A DNA stretch of 64,000 nt, from positions 1-64,000 of the forward strand of contig NZ_PQFZ01000009.1 of assembly GCF_002917105.1 (NCBI RefSeq), written 5' to 3'. Below the pieces are notes generated by a model. The model was given only the letters and a program-made list of their open reading frames with translations. It did not search any database and was not told the DNA's origin. This document shows positions 8,509-15,445 of the stretch, in pieces (the stretch's first letter is position 1; each line of letters starts with the position of its first letter). Made by a program: the position numbers and the translations under genes. Source of the stretch: Allobosea psychrotolerans (GTDB lineage: Bacteria; Pseudomonadota; Alphaproteobacteria; Rhizobiales; Beijerinckiaceae).

Positions 8509-8517
8509 TCATTAGAC

Positions 8518-8542
8518 GGAACCTGCTCGGAGATGTTGCGTT
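8518..8542 (+). promoter_or_regulatory. EcfG promoter, perfect consensus (rightward)
   Basis: GGAAC (8518-8522), 16-base spacer, CGTT (8539-8542). The predicted transcript starts near 8549, just before the ATG at 8571. Confidence 0.8.
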
Positions 8543-8570
8543 ATGCTCGGCGTCGAGACGGAAAACCCAC

Positions 8571-8804
8571 ATGCTCATCAGCTTCCTCCAGGATGATGCG
8601 TCTGCCAAGGGACTAGCCTGCAAGGGACTGGCTTGGCGAGGCGAGTTGGGCACGCCGCCGTTCTGGGAATTGGAAGAGCTGATCGCACAGGGGCATGACA
8701 CCGGGACGGCTCTGGAGATCATCGCGGTGCGGCGCAGCGAAGCCGAAGGGCAGGACCGCCCACCCGCTTGCGACGCAGCCTCCCCCGCGCGCATTCCCGC
8801 CTGA
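8571..8804 (+). CDS. Small hypothetical protein behind an EcfG promoter
   Basis: A 77-codon ORF beginning MLISFLQDD and ending PARIPA. It is soluble and without membrane segments; a central stretch LGTPPFWELEELIAQGHD looks protein-like, while the last 20 residues are Pro/Ala-rich and low in information. I do not recognise a family. The main support is position: a perfect EcfG promoter ends 29 bases before the ATG. The ribosome-binding site is weak (GAGACGG). It could instead be the leader of a stress-induced small RNA. Confidence 0.45.
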   Translation: MLISFLQDDASAKGLACKGLAWRGELGTPPFWELEELIAQGHDTGTALEIIAVRRSEAEGQDRPPACDAASPARIPA

Positions 8805-8898
8805 AGCCAGCGGGTTCCAAATCCCTCCTGGTGCAGGACACAAAAAAGCGCGAGCCGGCTTTTAGCATCCTCCTCCAACGCTTTGCCCAGAGACGGAT

Positions 8899-9693
8899 TC
8901 ATTGGCAGAACCGTGTCGACGGCGAACGGCGCGCCTGGATGTCCAGATGCAGGTGATTGGCATGGGCAGCATCCGCACCGGGCCCTATGCTGGTGGTGAA
9001 TGCACCGCAGGCGGCCTGCCTCACAGCCGAGAGGAACCGCTGCTGGACGCCATCCTCGGGCCGTTCGACGCCGACCGTCAGGCCGCCAGCCTCCCCCGCC
9101 AGGACAAAGGCGAAGACATCGAGCGCCCGACCTGTCGCATGCTCGCTCAGCGGCCCAGTTGCCGCCCTGTTGCGACGCCGGCATTCCTGACCGCCTCCAA
9201 CCCGCAGGCCAACCAGATCCCGGCCGAAATAGCCTTTCGCCAGCGGCTGGACGCTGCTGGCGAGAAATTCAGCCGCCCTTGTCGCCATCTCGCAACTCAA
9301 GGTGACAGGTGGCTCGAAGACGACCGGCACCGACCCCATCTCGAGCGCCTCGACCAGGACGGGGCTCTCGACGCGGCAGGCGGGATCCTCGGATTTGGCG
9401 GCGTCGGCATCAGCTGCACGCACACGCGTGCCATAAAGCGCGCGCAGCTCCGCCAGGCAGGCGGCGCCATCGTTAGAATTCGGCAGCTCCGCTGGGCTCG
9501 CGCCAGTGGGGAGCGCAGGGGGGTCGGCGGGCTTCGACGGCTGCTGCGGGCGCAGATCAACCGGTCGCGGAGGCGGCAAGGCCTTGATCCCTGCCTCGCT
9601 TTGGCTGTTGTTTTCCACGCCATGAACGTCCGGGGCATGGACTTCCGCGCCATGAACGCCACCTGCCCAGATCGCGACGGTCAGGACGCCCAA
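8899..9693 (-). CDS. Extensin-like C-terminal domain protein
   Basis: Extensin_like_C family protein. The domain fills the C-terminal half: ACLAELRALYG, CRVESPVLVEALEMG, then LSEHATGRALDVFAF and NHLHLDIQ. The SEHATGRALD and NHLHLD blocks resemble the metal site of D-Ala-D-Ala carboxypeptidase-like folds. A Pro-rich linker precedes it. The start is a problem: the frame continues upstream as LWPRSVGRLALGVLTVAIWAGG, a good signal peptide, but no ATG, GTG or TTG precedes it. The given start is a TTG at 9693 inside that signal peptide. An ATG at 9721 lies in another frame, next to a palindromic repeat, which hints at a small indel. Confidence 0.75.
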   Translation of the reverse strand: MGVLTVAIWAGGVHGAEVHAPDVHGVENNSQSEAGIKALPPPRPVDLRPQQPSKPADPPALPTGASPAELPNSNDGAACLAELRALYGTRVRAADADAAKSEDPACRVESPVLVEALEMGSVPVVFEPPVTLSCEMATRAAEFLASSVQPLAKGYFGRDLVGLRVGGGQECRRRNRAATGPLSEHATGRALDVFAFVLAGEAGGLTVGVERPEDGVQQRFLSAVRQAACGAFTTSIGPGADAAHANHLHLDIQARRSPSTRFCQ

Positions 9694-9721
9694 GGCGAGC
9701 CGGCCAACGCTTCGAGGCCAT

Positions 9722-9826
9722 AGAGCATTGCGCGAAGAAGCGGGTCCCGGTTTTTCGCGGGAACAATGCTCTAAACTGCAGGAATCGATGACGTTTTTCG
9801 CATTCGGACGGAACCGTCCGAATGCG
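9722..9826 (-). repeat. Two-hairpin composite palindromic repeat, copy A (inverted)
   Basis: Hairpin 2 runs 9722-9772 (AGAGCATTG ... CAATGCTCT, with CCCGGTTTTTCGCGGG inside). A 26-base linker follows, then hairpin 1 at 9799-9826 with perfect 13-bp arms (CGCATTCGGACGG / CCGTCCGAATGCG) around AA. The order hairpin 1-linker-hairpin 2 matches copies at 13865 and 28537 when read on the minus strand. It abuts the extensin N-terminus. Confidence 0.65.
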
Positions 9827-9911
9827 ACGTGATCTAGCGATGGATGTGCCCGCACCGCCCCGGATGACGCGCCTATCCCGGCCAGGTCGCGGAGGGCTGT
9901 GATGTGCGGAT

Positions 9912-10076
9912 TCAGCTGTCGAGGGCGGCTGCGCTGAGCACGGCCAGGACCGTGGTAGCCGCCAAAGCGAGCGACAGGGCTTCCCCCGTCAGCGCGCCGG
10001 CTGACACGGCGCCACCAAACAGAACCAACGCCATCGAACCGCCCGTGATCAGGGCTGCAACAAACGTCGTCGCCAT
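9912..10076 (-). CDS. 54-aa small membrane protein, EcfG-driven
   Basis: A 54-residue, strongly hydrophobic protein with two membrane segments (about 4-26 and 33-51) joined by a short Gly-containing turn, ending AALDS. The ATG at 10076 is preceded by GGGAGG at ideal spacing, and a perfect EcfG promoter lies 54 bases upstream; this decides that the short form is real rather than a longer frame starting at 10184. No family is recognised. Small two-helix proteins of this kind are common among stress-induced genes. A role in the envelope is inference only. Confidence 0.72.
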   Translation of the reverse strand: MATTFVAALITGGSMALVLFGGAVSAGALTGEALSLALAATTVLAVLSAAALDS

Positions 10077-10129
10077 GGACCAAGACCTCCCGAAAGGCGG
10101 CCGGTTTGGTCCAGCCTGCCGTTGCGCGT

Positions 10130-10154
10130 AACGCCGGAGGGACCCGCCGGTTCC
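10130..10154 (-). promoter_or_regulatory. EcfG promoter, perfect consensus
   Basis: Minus strand: GGAAC (10154-10150), 16-base spacer, CGTT (10133-10130), reading towards the 54-aa membrane protein at 10076. Confidence 0.8.
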
Positions 10155-10205
10155 CGCCTGGTTCATGCGTCTTGATCGGCTCACCTATGCTTCCCGGGTC
10201 GGCCT

Positions 10206-10251
10206 GGAGCAGGATGCGAAAAAATGGGAACCGGTTTTCGCAGCCTGCACT
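10206..10251 (-). repeat. Interspersed repeat, hairpin 2 type, single copy
   Basis: GAGCAGGATGCGAAAAAATG followed by GGAACCGGTTTTCGCAGCCTGCACTC. This is the hairpin 2 half of the composite repeat, without a hairpin 1 partner, between the 54-aa gene and phyR. Confidence 0.55.
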
Positions 10252-10285
10252 CGCCCTGAGATGAGAGCAGGCAAGCCCGAACGAC

Positions 10286-10316
10286 AAAAAGCCGGCGGCA
10301 TGAGGATACCGCCGGC
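10286..10316 (-). terminator. Intrinsic terminator of phyR
   Basis: GCCGGCGG (10291-10298) pairs with CCGCCGGC (10309-10316) across a 10-nt loop. On the minus strand the hairpin is followed at once by TTTTT (10290-10286). It sits 30 bases past the phyR stop. Confidence 0.75.
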
Positions 10317-10345
10317 CCCCCGGATCGTGGACGCCGAGAGCCCGC

Positions 10346-11143
10346 TCAGGCTGCCTTGCGGCCGGCCCGGCGATCGAAGAACAGCGCCTGGCTGATCGCA
10401 GCCTTCACCGCCTCGGGCTGGAACGGCTTGGTGATCAGAAAGGCCGGTTCCGGCCGGTCGCCGGTCAGCAGGCGCTCCGGATAGGCGGTGATGAAGATCA
10501 CCGGCACATCGATCGAAGAGAGGATCTCGTTGACGGCGTCGAGGCCCGAGCTGCCATCGGCGAGCTGGATGTCGGCGAGGACGAGGCCGGGGCGCTTCTT
10601 GGCGACGAGCGCGATCGCCTCGCGATGCGTGCGGGCAACGCCGGTCACGGTATGGCCGAGCTCCTCCACCATGGTCTCGATGTCGAGCGCGATGATCGGC
10701 TCGTCCTCGATGATCAGCACATCGGTCGCGACCTGCTCGGCGATCTCCTGACCTGCCGCCTGGATCAGGTCGGCGGCGTCGGGCGCTGAAATACCCATGA
10801 TCGTGGCGACCTCCTCGATCGAGAAACCTTCGACGGTGCGCAACAGGAAGGCCTGGCGCGGCCGCGGCGTCAGCGCTTCGAGATTGCGCTCGGCCGAAGG
10901 CCGGTCGGGCTCGGCGGAGCCGGTGCTGGCGGCGTTGAGGCTGACCGAAGACCACAGCTTCAGAAACGTATGATAGAGCCCCAGCCTGGGATCGAACCCG
11001 CGCGGGAATGAAGAGGGATCGGCGACGAGCGCTTCAAGCATCGCGACGACATAGGCGTCTCCGCTCGCCTGCGTCCCGCTCAGCGCCCGGGCAAACCGGC
11101 GCAGATAAGGCAGGTGCGGTGCAATTTCTTTCGCAATCGACAT
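10346..11143 (-). CDS. phyR: General stress response anti-anti-sigma regulator PhyR
   Basis: A 265-aa PhyR. Residues 1-130 form the sigma-like domain that mimics EcfG (IAPHLPYLRRFARALSGTQ for region 2, LTPRPRQAFLLRTVEGFSIEEVA for region 4). Residues 140-260 form a receiver domain with E146/D147, phospho-acceptor D191 in VLADIQLADG and K239 in LITKPF. When phosphorylated, PhyR binds the anti-sigma factor NepR and frees EcfG. It is divergent from nepR-ecfG, the usual arrangement. No perfect EcfG promoter is seen on the phyR side of the shared region. Length and both domains are normal. Confidence 0.97.
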   Translation of the reverse strand: MSIAKEIAPHLPYLRRFARALSGTQASGDAYVVAMLEALVADPSSFPRGFDPRLGLYHTFLKLWSSVSLNAASTGSAEPDRPSAERNLEALTPRPRQAFLLRTVEGFSIEEVATIMGISAPDAADLIQAAGQEIAEQVATDVLIIEDEPIIALDIETMVEELGHTVTGVARTHREAIALVAKKRPGLVLADIQLADGSSGLDAVNEILSSIDVPVIFITAYPERLLTGDRPEPAFLITKPFQPEAVKAAISQALFFDRRAGRKAA

Positions 11144-11221
11144 GCAAGGGTCCCTTGTAACGTGCCGAAAATGAGCACCCGCAGCGGCTTTCTGACAAGC
11201 GTTTTATTTTTTGTTCTTCCT

Positions 11222-11246
11222 GGAACCTTTTCGGGCGAAGCCTGTT
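11222..11246 (+). promoter_or_regulatory. Near-consensus EcfG promoter for nepR-ecfG
   Basis: GGAAC (11222-11226), 16-base spacer, TGTT (11243-11246): one mismatch from CGTT. It stands 94 bases before nepR and would give the autoregulation known for ecfG operons. Confidence 0.55.
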
Positions 11247-11339
11247 ATCAGGCCGTATGAATGCCTGCTTGGGCGAGCCGGCATGATCAAGCGCGAGACC
11301 CGCTGGAAAAGCAGGCTCGCTTTCGTTGCGAGGGCTGAG

Positions 11340-11567
11340 ATGAACAACGCGAGCGTCCCGATGACGGAACCCGGTGGGAGTGACAATGACGAGGCCGAAC
11401 TGATCCTCGATCCCAGGGTGCAGGAATCGATCGGGCGGTCGCTGAAGGCGCATTACGACGATATCGTCAACGCGCCGGTGCCCGACAAATTCCTCGTGCT
11501 GCTCGCCCAGCTCGAAGCTCAGGAAATCCGCGCCGCTTCCGGGGACATGTCCGATGAGCGCCTCTGA
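11340..11567 (+). CDS. nepR: Anti-sigma factor NepR
   Basis: A 75-aa NepR-family anti-sigma factor. After a variable acidic N-terminus comes the conserved core LDPRVQESIGRSLKAHYDDI and PVPDKFLVLLAQLEAQE, the two helices that clamp EcfG or, under stress, PhyR. The ATG at 11340 is chosen over two upstream in-frame starts because GAGG lies just before it and the size then fits the family. The stop overlaps the ecfG start by 14 nt, ensuring coupled translation of sigma and anti-sigma factor. Confidence 0.93.
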   Translation: MNNASVPMTEPGGSDNDEAELILDPRVQESIGRSLKAHYDDIVNAPVPDKFLVLLAQLEAQEIRAASGDMSDERL

Positions 11568-12114
11568 TTTCAAGGACGGGCTGATCAAGGAGATCCCGAA
11601 TCTGCGCGCCTTCGCGGCCTCGCTCTCGGGCTCGATGCAGCTCGCCGACGATCTCGTGCAGGATACGCTGCTCAAGGCCTGGGGCAATTCGGAAAAATTC
11701 GAGCCCGGCACGAGCCTGCGCGCCTGGCTCTTCACGATCCTGCGCAACACCTACTACTCGCTCTACCGCAAGCGCGGTCGGGAGGTTCAGGACAGCGAGG
11801 GCACCTATGCCGAGCGCATGGCGACACATGGCAACCAGGAAAGCCATCTAGACCTCGCCGATTTCCGCAAGGCGCTCGCCAAGCTGCCCGAAGAACAGCG
11901 CGAAGTGCTGATCATGGTCGGCGCGACCGGGCTCTCCTATGAGGAAACCGCCGAGATCTGCGGCGTCGCCATCGGCACGATCAAGAGCCGGGTCAACCGC
12001 GCCCGGACGAAGCTGGCCGAACTGCTTTCGATCGGCGGACTCGACGATCTCGGGCCAGACCGCAAGACCGCCGCCGCCATCCAAAGGGTCGGTTCCGAAA
12101 TCGTCGGTCTCTGA
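11554..12114 (+). CDS. ecfG: ECF sigma factor EcfG (general stress response)
   Basis: A 186-aa ECF sigma factor of the EcfG (ECF15) group. Region 2 contains FAASLSGSMQLADDLVQDTL and the -10-recognition segment LRAWLFTILRNTYYSLYRK. Region 4 is DFRKALAKLPEEQREVLIM followed by the helix-turn-helix LSYEETAEICGVAIGTIKSR, which reads the GGAAC -35 box. It sits between nepR (14-nt overlap) and the kinase gene (1-nt TGATG overlap). Many perfect EcfG promoters flank the locus, so this sigma factor probably serves several of the neighbouring genes. Confidence 0.96.
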   Translation: MSASDFKDGLIKEIPNLRAFAASLSGSMQLADDLVQDTLLKAWGNSEKFEPGTSLRAWLFTILRNTYYSLYRKRGREVQDSEGTYAERMATHGNQESHLDLADFRKALAKLPEEQREVLIMVGATGLSYEETAEICGVAIGTIKSRVNRARTKLAELLSIGGLDDLGPDRKTAAAIQRVGSEIVGL

Positions 12115-13769
12115 TGCGGCTGGCGCGCTTCAAGACCGTCAGAGGGCGCCTGCTCGCACTGCTGATCGGCATAGCGCTGCCAATCGCCGGCCTGACCGCG
12201 ATCACCGCCATCACCACCTACCAGACCGTCACCGCCGCGATCCGCACATCCCAGATGCGCACGGTCGAGGACTACGCCGTGCGCACCCGCGTCTGGTACC
12301 GCGGCGCCTTGCGGTCGCTGCTCGCCGGCGGGTCCGCACTGGCCCTGACCGCTCGCGATAGCAGCGATTGCGGCAAGGTCGGCGGCCAGACGCTCGCTCG
12401 GGTCGCCGGCTATCGCGCCATCCATGTCCTGCCGCGGGGCGGGGACGCCTGCGCCTTCTCGCTCGATCCCGAGGTCAGCGCTGCCGATCTCGCCGCAGCA
12501 GCGGCAATGTTGCAGGCAAAACCTCCGGTCCAGAGCTGGGCCGGGACGGAGCTCGCCCAGGTGCGCTACGACCATGTGACGCTGGGCGGCAAGCGCTATC
12601 TCGCCGTCTACGCGCAAAGCGACGAAACCGGCAGCCCGCTGCGGGAAGGCCTGCTGCTGGTCGATCCGGAGTTGCTGGACCAGGTCTTCGACCTGGGTGA
12701 CGGCGAACCCGGGCTCGTCGTCGCCCTGGTCGGCCGCGGCGGCGACATCATCGTCTCGCGCGGCACCGCGCAGCCAGATGACGCGTCCTGGCTGCCGGCG
12801 CGGGACCTGGCGCCGGCGGCGAAGGAGCCCTCGCAGGTGCAAAGCCGCGCCGGCGTCTCGCGCGTCTACGCCACCCGCATCGTCGCCGACCCCGATTTCT
12901 ACATCATCGCCAGCTTCGACGATGCGCTGGGGCAGGCGGCCCGGACACAGTTTCTGGTGCTGCTGCTGGCGCCGCTGCTGACGCTGGCTCTGCTCTGCGT
13001 TGTCTATCTGCGCGCGATCGACAAGCATTGCGTGCGCTGGCTGCGCGGCATCGAGGCGGCGGCCAGGACACGCTCGACCCTGACGACGGCACGCGCGGTG
13101 ATCGCCGACGACATGCCAAGCGACATCCGCAGCGTCGCGGAAGCCTTCAACACCATGGTCGAGGAGCAGGAGGTCAGGCAGCGCAAGCTGCAGACCGCGC
13201 TCGACGACAACCGTTTCCTCGTTCGCGAACTGCATCACCGCGTAAAGAACAGCCTGCAGGTGGTGCAGAGCTATATCGGCCTGACCAAGCGCGACTACCG
13301 CGGCGATGCGCGGATGGCCTTGGCCGACGCCGAATGCCGCGTTCACGTGCTCTCGGCCGCCTATCGCTTCACGCTCGCCGATGGCGAGATGCAGCCCGTG
13401 CGCATCGACCTCTTCGTCGACGATGTCGTGACGATGATCTCGAACCTGCTGCGCCGCCGCGACCAATGGGTCACCAGCATCGTCGACACGCGCGCCTCGC
13501 TCTCGGTCGACCGGATCATCCCGCTCGGATTCCTGATCGTCGACGTGATGTCGCGTGCGCTGCGCAGCACGCCGGGCGTCAGCATTCAGATCTCCGTCTC
13601 CGACATCGACGACGGCACGGTCGAGATCGCCATCGAGGCCGATCGCGAGATCGCCCATAGCGCGCCGCCCAAGCTCTTCGCCGGCCTCGTCACCCAGATC
13701 GAGGCGATTCAGGCGGGTGCGCCGGAAGGAGCGCGGCTCGGCGCCTGGAGGGTCGCCCATTTCACCTAA
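12114..13769 (+). CDS. GSR-locus HisKA_2-type kinase homologue with degenerate ATPase domain
   Basis: A 551-aa membrane protein: helix near 10-32, a large periplasmic sensor region to about 275, a second helix (FLVLLLAPLLTLALLCVVYL), a HAMP-like linker and a HisKA_2 domain. The H-box ELHHRVKNSLQVVQSYIGL is intact (H374/H375). The ATPase part is not: where active HWE kinases have an Asn-bearing N-box, this has LGFLIVDVMSRALRS (D477), and no DxGxG box follows. It may therefore be a phosphatase or phosphotransfer protein rather than a kinase. PhyP, a membrane HisKA_2 homologue in the Sphingomonas GSR locus, acts as a negative regulator of PhyR. Coupled to ecfG by TGATG. Confidence 0.88.
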   Translation: MRLARFKTVRGRLLALLIGIALPIAGLTAITAITTYQTVTAAIRTSQMRTVEDYAVRTRVWYRGALRSLLAGGSALALTARDSSDCGKVGGQTLARVAGYRAIHVLPRGGDACAFSLDPEVSAADLAAAAAMLQAKPPVQSWAGTELAQVRYDHVTLGGKRYLAVYAQSDETGSPLREGLLLVDPELLDQVFDLGDGEPGLVVALVGRGGDIIVSRGTAQPDDASWLPARDLAPAAKEPSQVQSRAGVSRVYATRIVADPDFYIIASFDDALGQAARTQFLVLLLAPLLTLALLCVVYLRAIDKHCVRWLRGIEAAARTRSTLTTARAVIADDMPSDIRSVAEAFNTMVEEQEVRQRKLQTALDDNRFLVRELHHRVKNSLQVVQSYIGLTKRDYRGDARMALADAECRVHVLSAAYRFTLADGEMQPVRIDLFVDDVVTMISNLLRRRDQWVTSIVDTRASLSVDRIIPLGFLIVDVMSRALRSTPGVSIQISVSDIDDGTVEIAIEADREIAHSAPPKLFAGLVTQIEAIQAGAPEGARLGAWRVAHFT

Positions 13770-13981
13770 AGCAATTGTTTTGACGCGTTTTCTCCGCGCA
13801 AACGCTTCGCGTTTGTCGCGATGGAACCGGTATCCATTCGCCCGAAAACGCTCAAGATCCGGATGATTTCAGATGGAACCACAAAGTGATCCCATCTGAA
13901 ATCTGAATCCGTCTCTCATCTAAGAGTGAGAGCAGGATTGATGCGAAAAACCGGTTTCCACTTTTTCGCATCCTGCTCTGA
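13769..13981 (+). repeat. Type D repeat followed by two-hairpin composite repeat, copy B
   Basis: 13769-13853 is a type D copy with an extra CGCAAACGCTTCGCGTTTG hairpin. Hairpin 1 of the composite lies at 13865-13903 (18-nt arms GATTTCAGATGGAACCAC / GTGATCCCATCTGAAATC, AAA loop). A linker CTGAATCCGTCTCTCATC follows, then hairpin 2 at 13929-13979 (AGAGCAGGAT ... ATCCTGCTCT). It fills the gap between the convergent kinase and transglutaminase genes. Confidence 0.75.
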
Positions 13982-13995
13982 GGAGCGCCGCGCCA

Positions 13996-14874
13996 TCAGG
14001 CAGGCTTGTCGATCGGTTCGATATTGACACCGACGCTCAGCCCGAGGAACGAACCCGTCCCCCCGGTGAAACTGCCGGAGACGGGCGAGGCGTCCTCGGG
14101 CACGCGCGCGACGGCGACGCGCAGAAGCTGCCTGTCGGCGACGAGATCATTGGTCGGGTCGAATTCCACCCAGCCATCGCCGGGGATGAAGACATCGGCC
14201 CAGGCATGGGTCAGACCGATGCTGGAGACCAGCCCGGCCGCGTCGGGCGAGCGGTCGTGGATATATCCCGTCACGAAACGCGAGGCGAAGCCCATGCGCC
14301 GGGCGAGCTCGATGAAAAGCCAGGCATAGTCGCGGCAGGAGCCGGCCAGTGAGCGCAGCGTATCGGCGGGGTGCTGCGTGCCTTCGTCGAAGCGCACCGC
14401 ATAACTCAGCCCAGTATAGATCGCATGGGCAAGGTCGCGCAGCAGATGCCCGGACCCATGGCCGATGCGGGCGCGAAAATCCGCCAGCCATTGGTCGAGC
14501 AGGCCGTCAGGGTCGGCGGCAGCGAGATCGAGATAGGGCTGGAGCACGGCACGCTCCGCTTCGCTGTAGACCACGCCGGTCACGCCAGCGGAATGCTCGA
14601 TCTCGGTACGCAGCAGGGCCGAACCGAAGCGCTGGATCACCAACTCGCTGACGATGTCGAGCGTATTGGCGGGCGCGTCGAAATTCGCGATCGCGACCGA
14701 ATTGCCGTAGGCGTCGTGCATCCAGCGCAGCCGCGCCCGGGGAGCGATCGACAGGGCCGTGTCGACAACCCGCAGATCGAAGGAATCGCGCGGGCGCAGC
14801 ATCAGCCGATGCGGCCCGAATTGCACCGGAGCGGCATAGCGATAGGTGGTGGCGTGGCGGATGCGCAGATACAT
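13996..14874 (-). CDS. Transglutaminase-like cysteine peptidase family protein
   Basis: A 292-aa cytosolic protein with the two-domain layout of bacterial transglutaminase-like proteins. The N-terminal Bact_transglu_N domain begins MYLRIRHATTYRYAAPVQFGP. The transglutaminase core carries the catalytic triad: Cys in AGSCRDYAWLFIELARRMG, His in THAWADVFIPG and Asp in WVEFDPTN. Such proteins often accompany alpha-E and circularly permuted ATP-grasp genes in peptide-ligase clusters, but none is nearby here, so the substrate is unknown. The start ATG at 14874 matches the family N-terminus exactly. Confidence 0.9.
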   Translation of the reverse strand: MYLRIRHATTYRYAAPVQFGPHRLMLRPRDSFDLRVVDTALSIAPRARLRWMHDAYGNSVAIANFDAPANTLDIVSELVIQRFGSALLRTEIEHSAGVTGVVYSEAERAVLQPYLDLAAADPDGLLDQWLADFRARIGHGSGHLLRDLAHAIYTGLSYAVRFDEGTQHPADTLRSLAGSCRDYAWLFIELARRMGFASRFVTGYIHDRSPDAAGLVSSIGLTHAWADVFIPGDGWVEFDPTNDLVADRQLLRVAVARVPEDASPVSGSFTGGTGSFLGLSVGVNIEPIDKPA

Positions 14875-14927
14875 CGGTCCCCCCAGGCGTTTTCGTCAGC
14901 AAATCCGCGCCGGCCTCCGCGACGACC

Positions 14928-14953
14928 AAAAAACAAGCCGCCCGGAGGCGGCT
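14928..14953 (-). terminator. Intrinsic terminator of the 92-aa gene
   Basis: AGCCGCC (14936-14942) pairs with GGCGGCT (14947-14953) across CGGA. On the minus strand the stem is followed by TTGTTTTTTG. It lies 80 bases past the stop of the gene at 15033. Confidence 0.65.
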
Positions 14954-15032
14954 CGAAGTGCATCGCGCGAGGGAGCGCTGGATTGTCAACGTGCAATCTT
15001 GAGAACGGTTCCCGCCGCGAGAACAAATCGGT

Positions 15033-15311
15033 TCAGCGGATGATCACCCTTGGGCCGCTCTCCAGCATGGCCTGCTGCGAACTGGCGATGGCGCGCTTGG
15101 TGCGATCGACGACCTTCTGGCCGGAATCCACGGAAGCGAAACGGATATCGGTCGGCTCATGGCGCTGAATCTTGACCTGCGCGACCGTGCTCGAGCTCTG
15201 GTCGTCGAGGTGCTGCCAATCCGCAGCCATTGTCAGGCTGGCGACGGCCACGCCCATGAAGCCGAAGAAGAGGCCAGCGCGTTTGATGGGGGCAAGGCTG
15301 TCATTCAACAT
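15033..15311 (-). CDS. Hypothetical exported or membrane-anchored protein, EcfG-driven
   Basis: A 92-aa protein with a basic start (MLNDSLAPIKRAG), one hydrophobic segment (about 14-31, LFFGFMGVAVASLTMAA) that is either an uncleaved anchor or a signal peptide, and a polar remainder ending SGPRVIIR. No family is recognised. GGGAGAG lies 5 bases before the ATG at 15311, a perfect EcfG promoter lies 54 bases further up, and a terminator follows, so it is a complete monocistronic unit. Confidence 0.75.
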   Translation of the reverse strand: MLNDSLAPIKRAGLFFGFMGVAVASLTMAADWQHLDDQSSSTVAQVKIQRHEPTDIRFASVDSGQKVVDRTKRAIASSQQAMLESGPRVIIR

Positions 15312-15364
15312 CTGTCTCTCCCAACGCCACAACCAGCCACCATCAGCCGGCTTCTGCAGGAGTT

Positions 15365-15389
15365 AACGCAGGGATCGCCTCGCAGTTCC
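15365..15389 (-). promoter_or_regulatory. EcfG promoter, perfect consensus
   Basis: Minus strand: GGAAC (15389-15385), 16-base spacer, CGTT (15368-15365), in front of the 92-aa gene at 15311. Confidence 0.8.
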
Positions 15390-15445
15390 ATTTCGGCACG
15401 ATCGGGGCGCGAACCGGCGATCACGTCGACGTGAACCGTCTTCGC

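Noticed and set aside
9799-9826. Perfect 13-bp palindrome as a specific operator for the extensin gene
   Set aside because: It corresponds to hairpin 1 of the composite repeat family found elsewhere in the window, so it is better explained as a repeat.
11144-11339. A perfect EcfG promoter reading into phyR
   Set aside because: No GGAAC-N16/17-CGTT could be found on the phyR strand; only the nepR-directed near-match at 11222 is supported.
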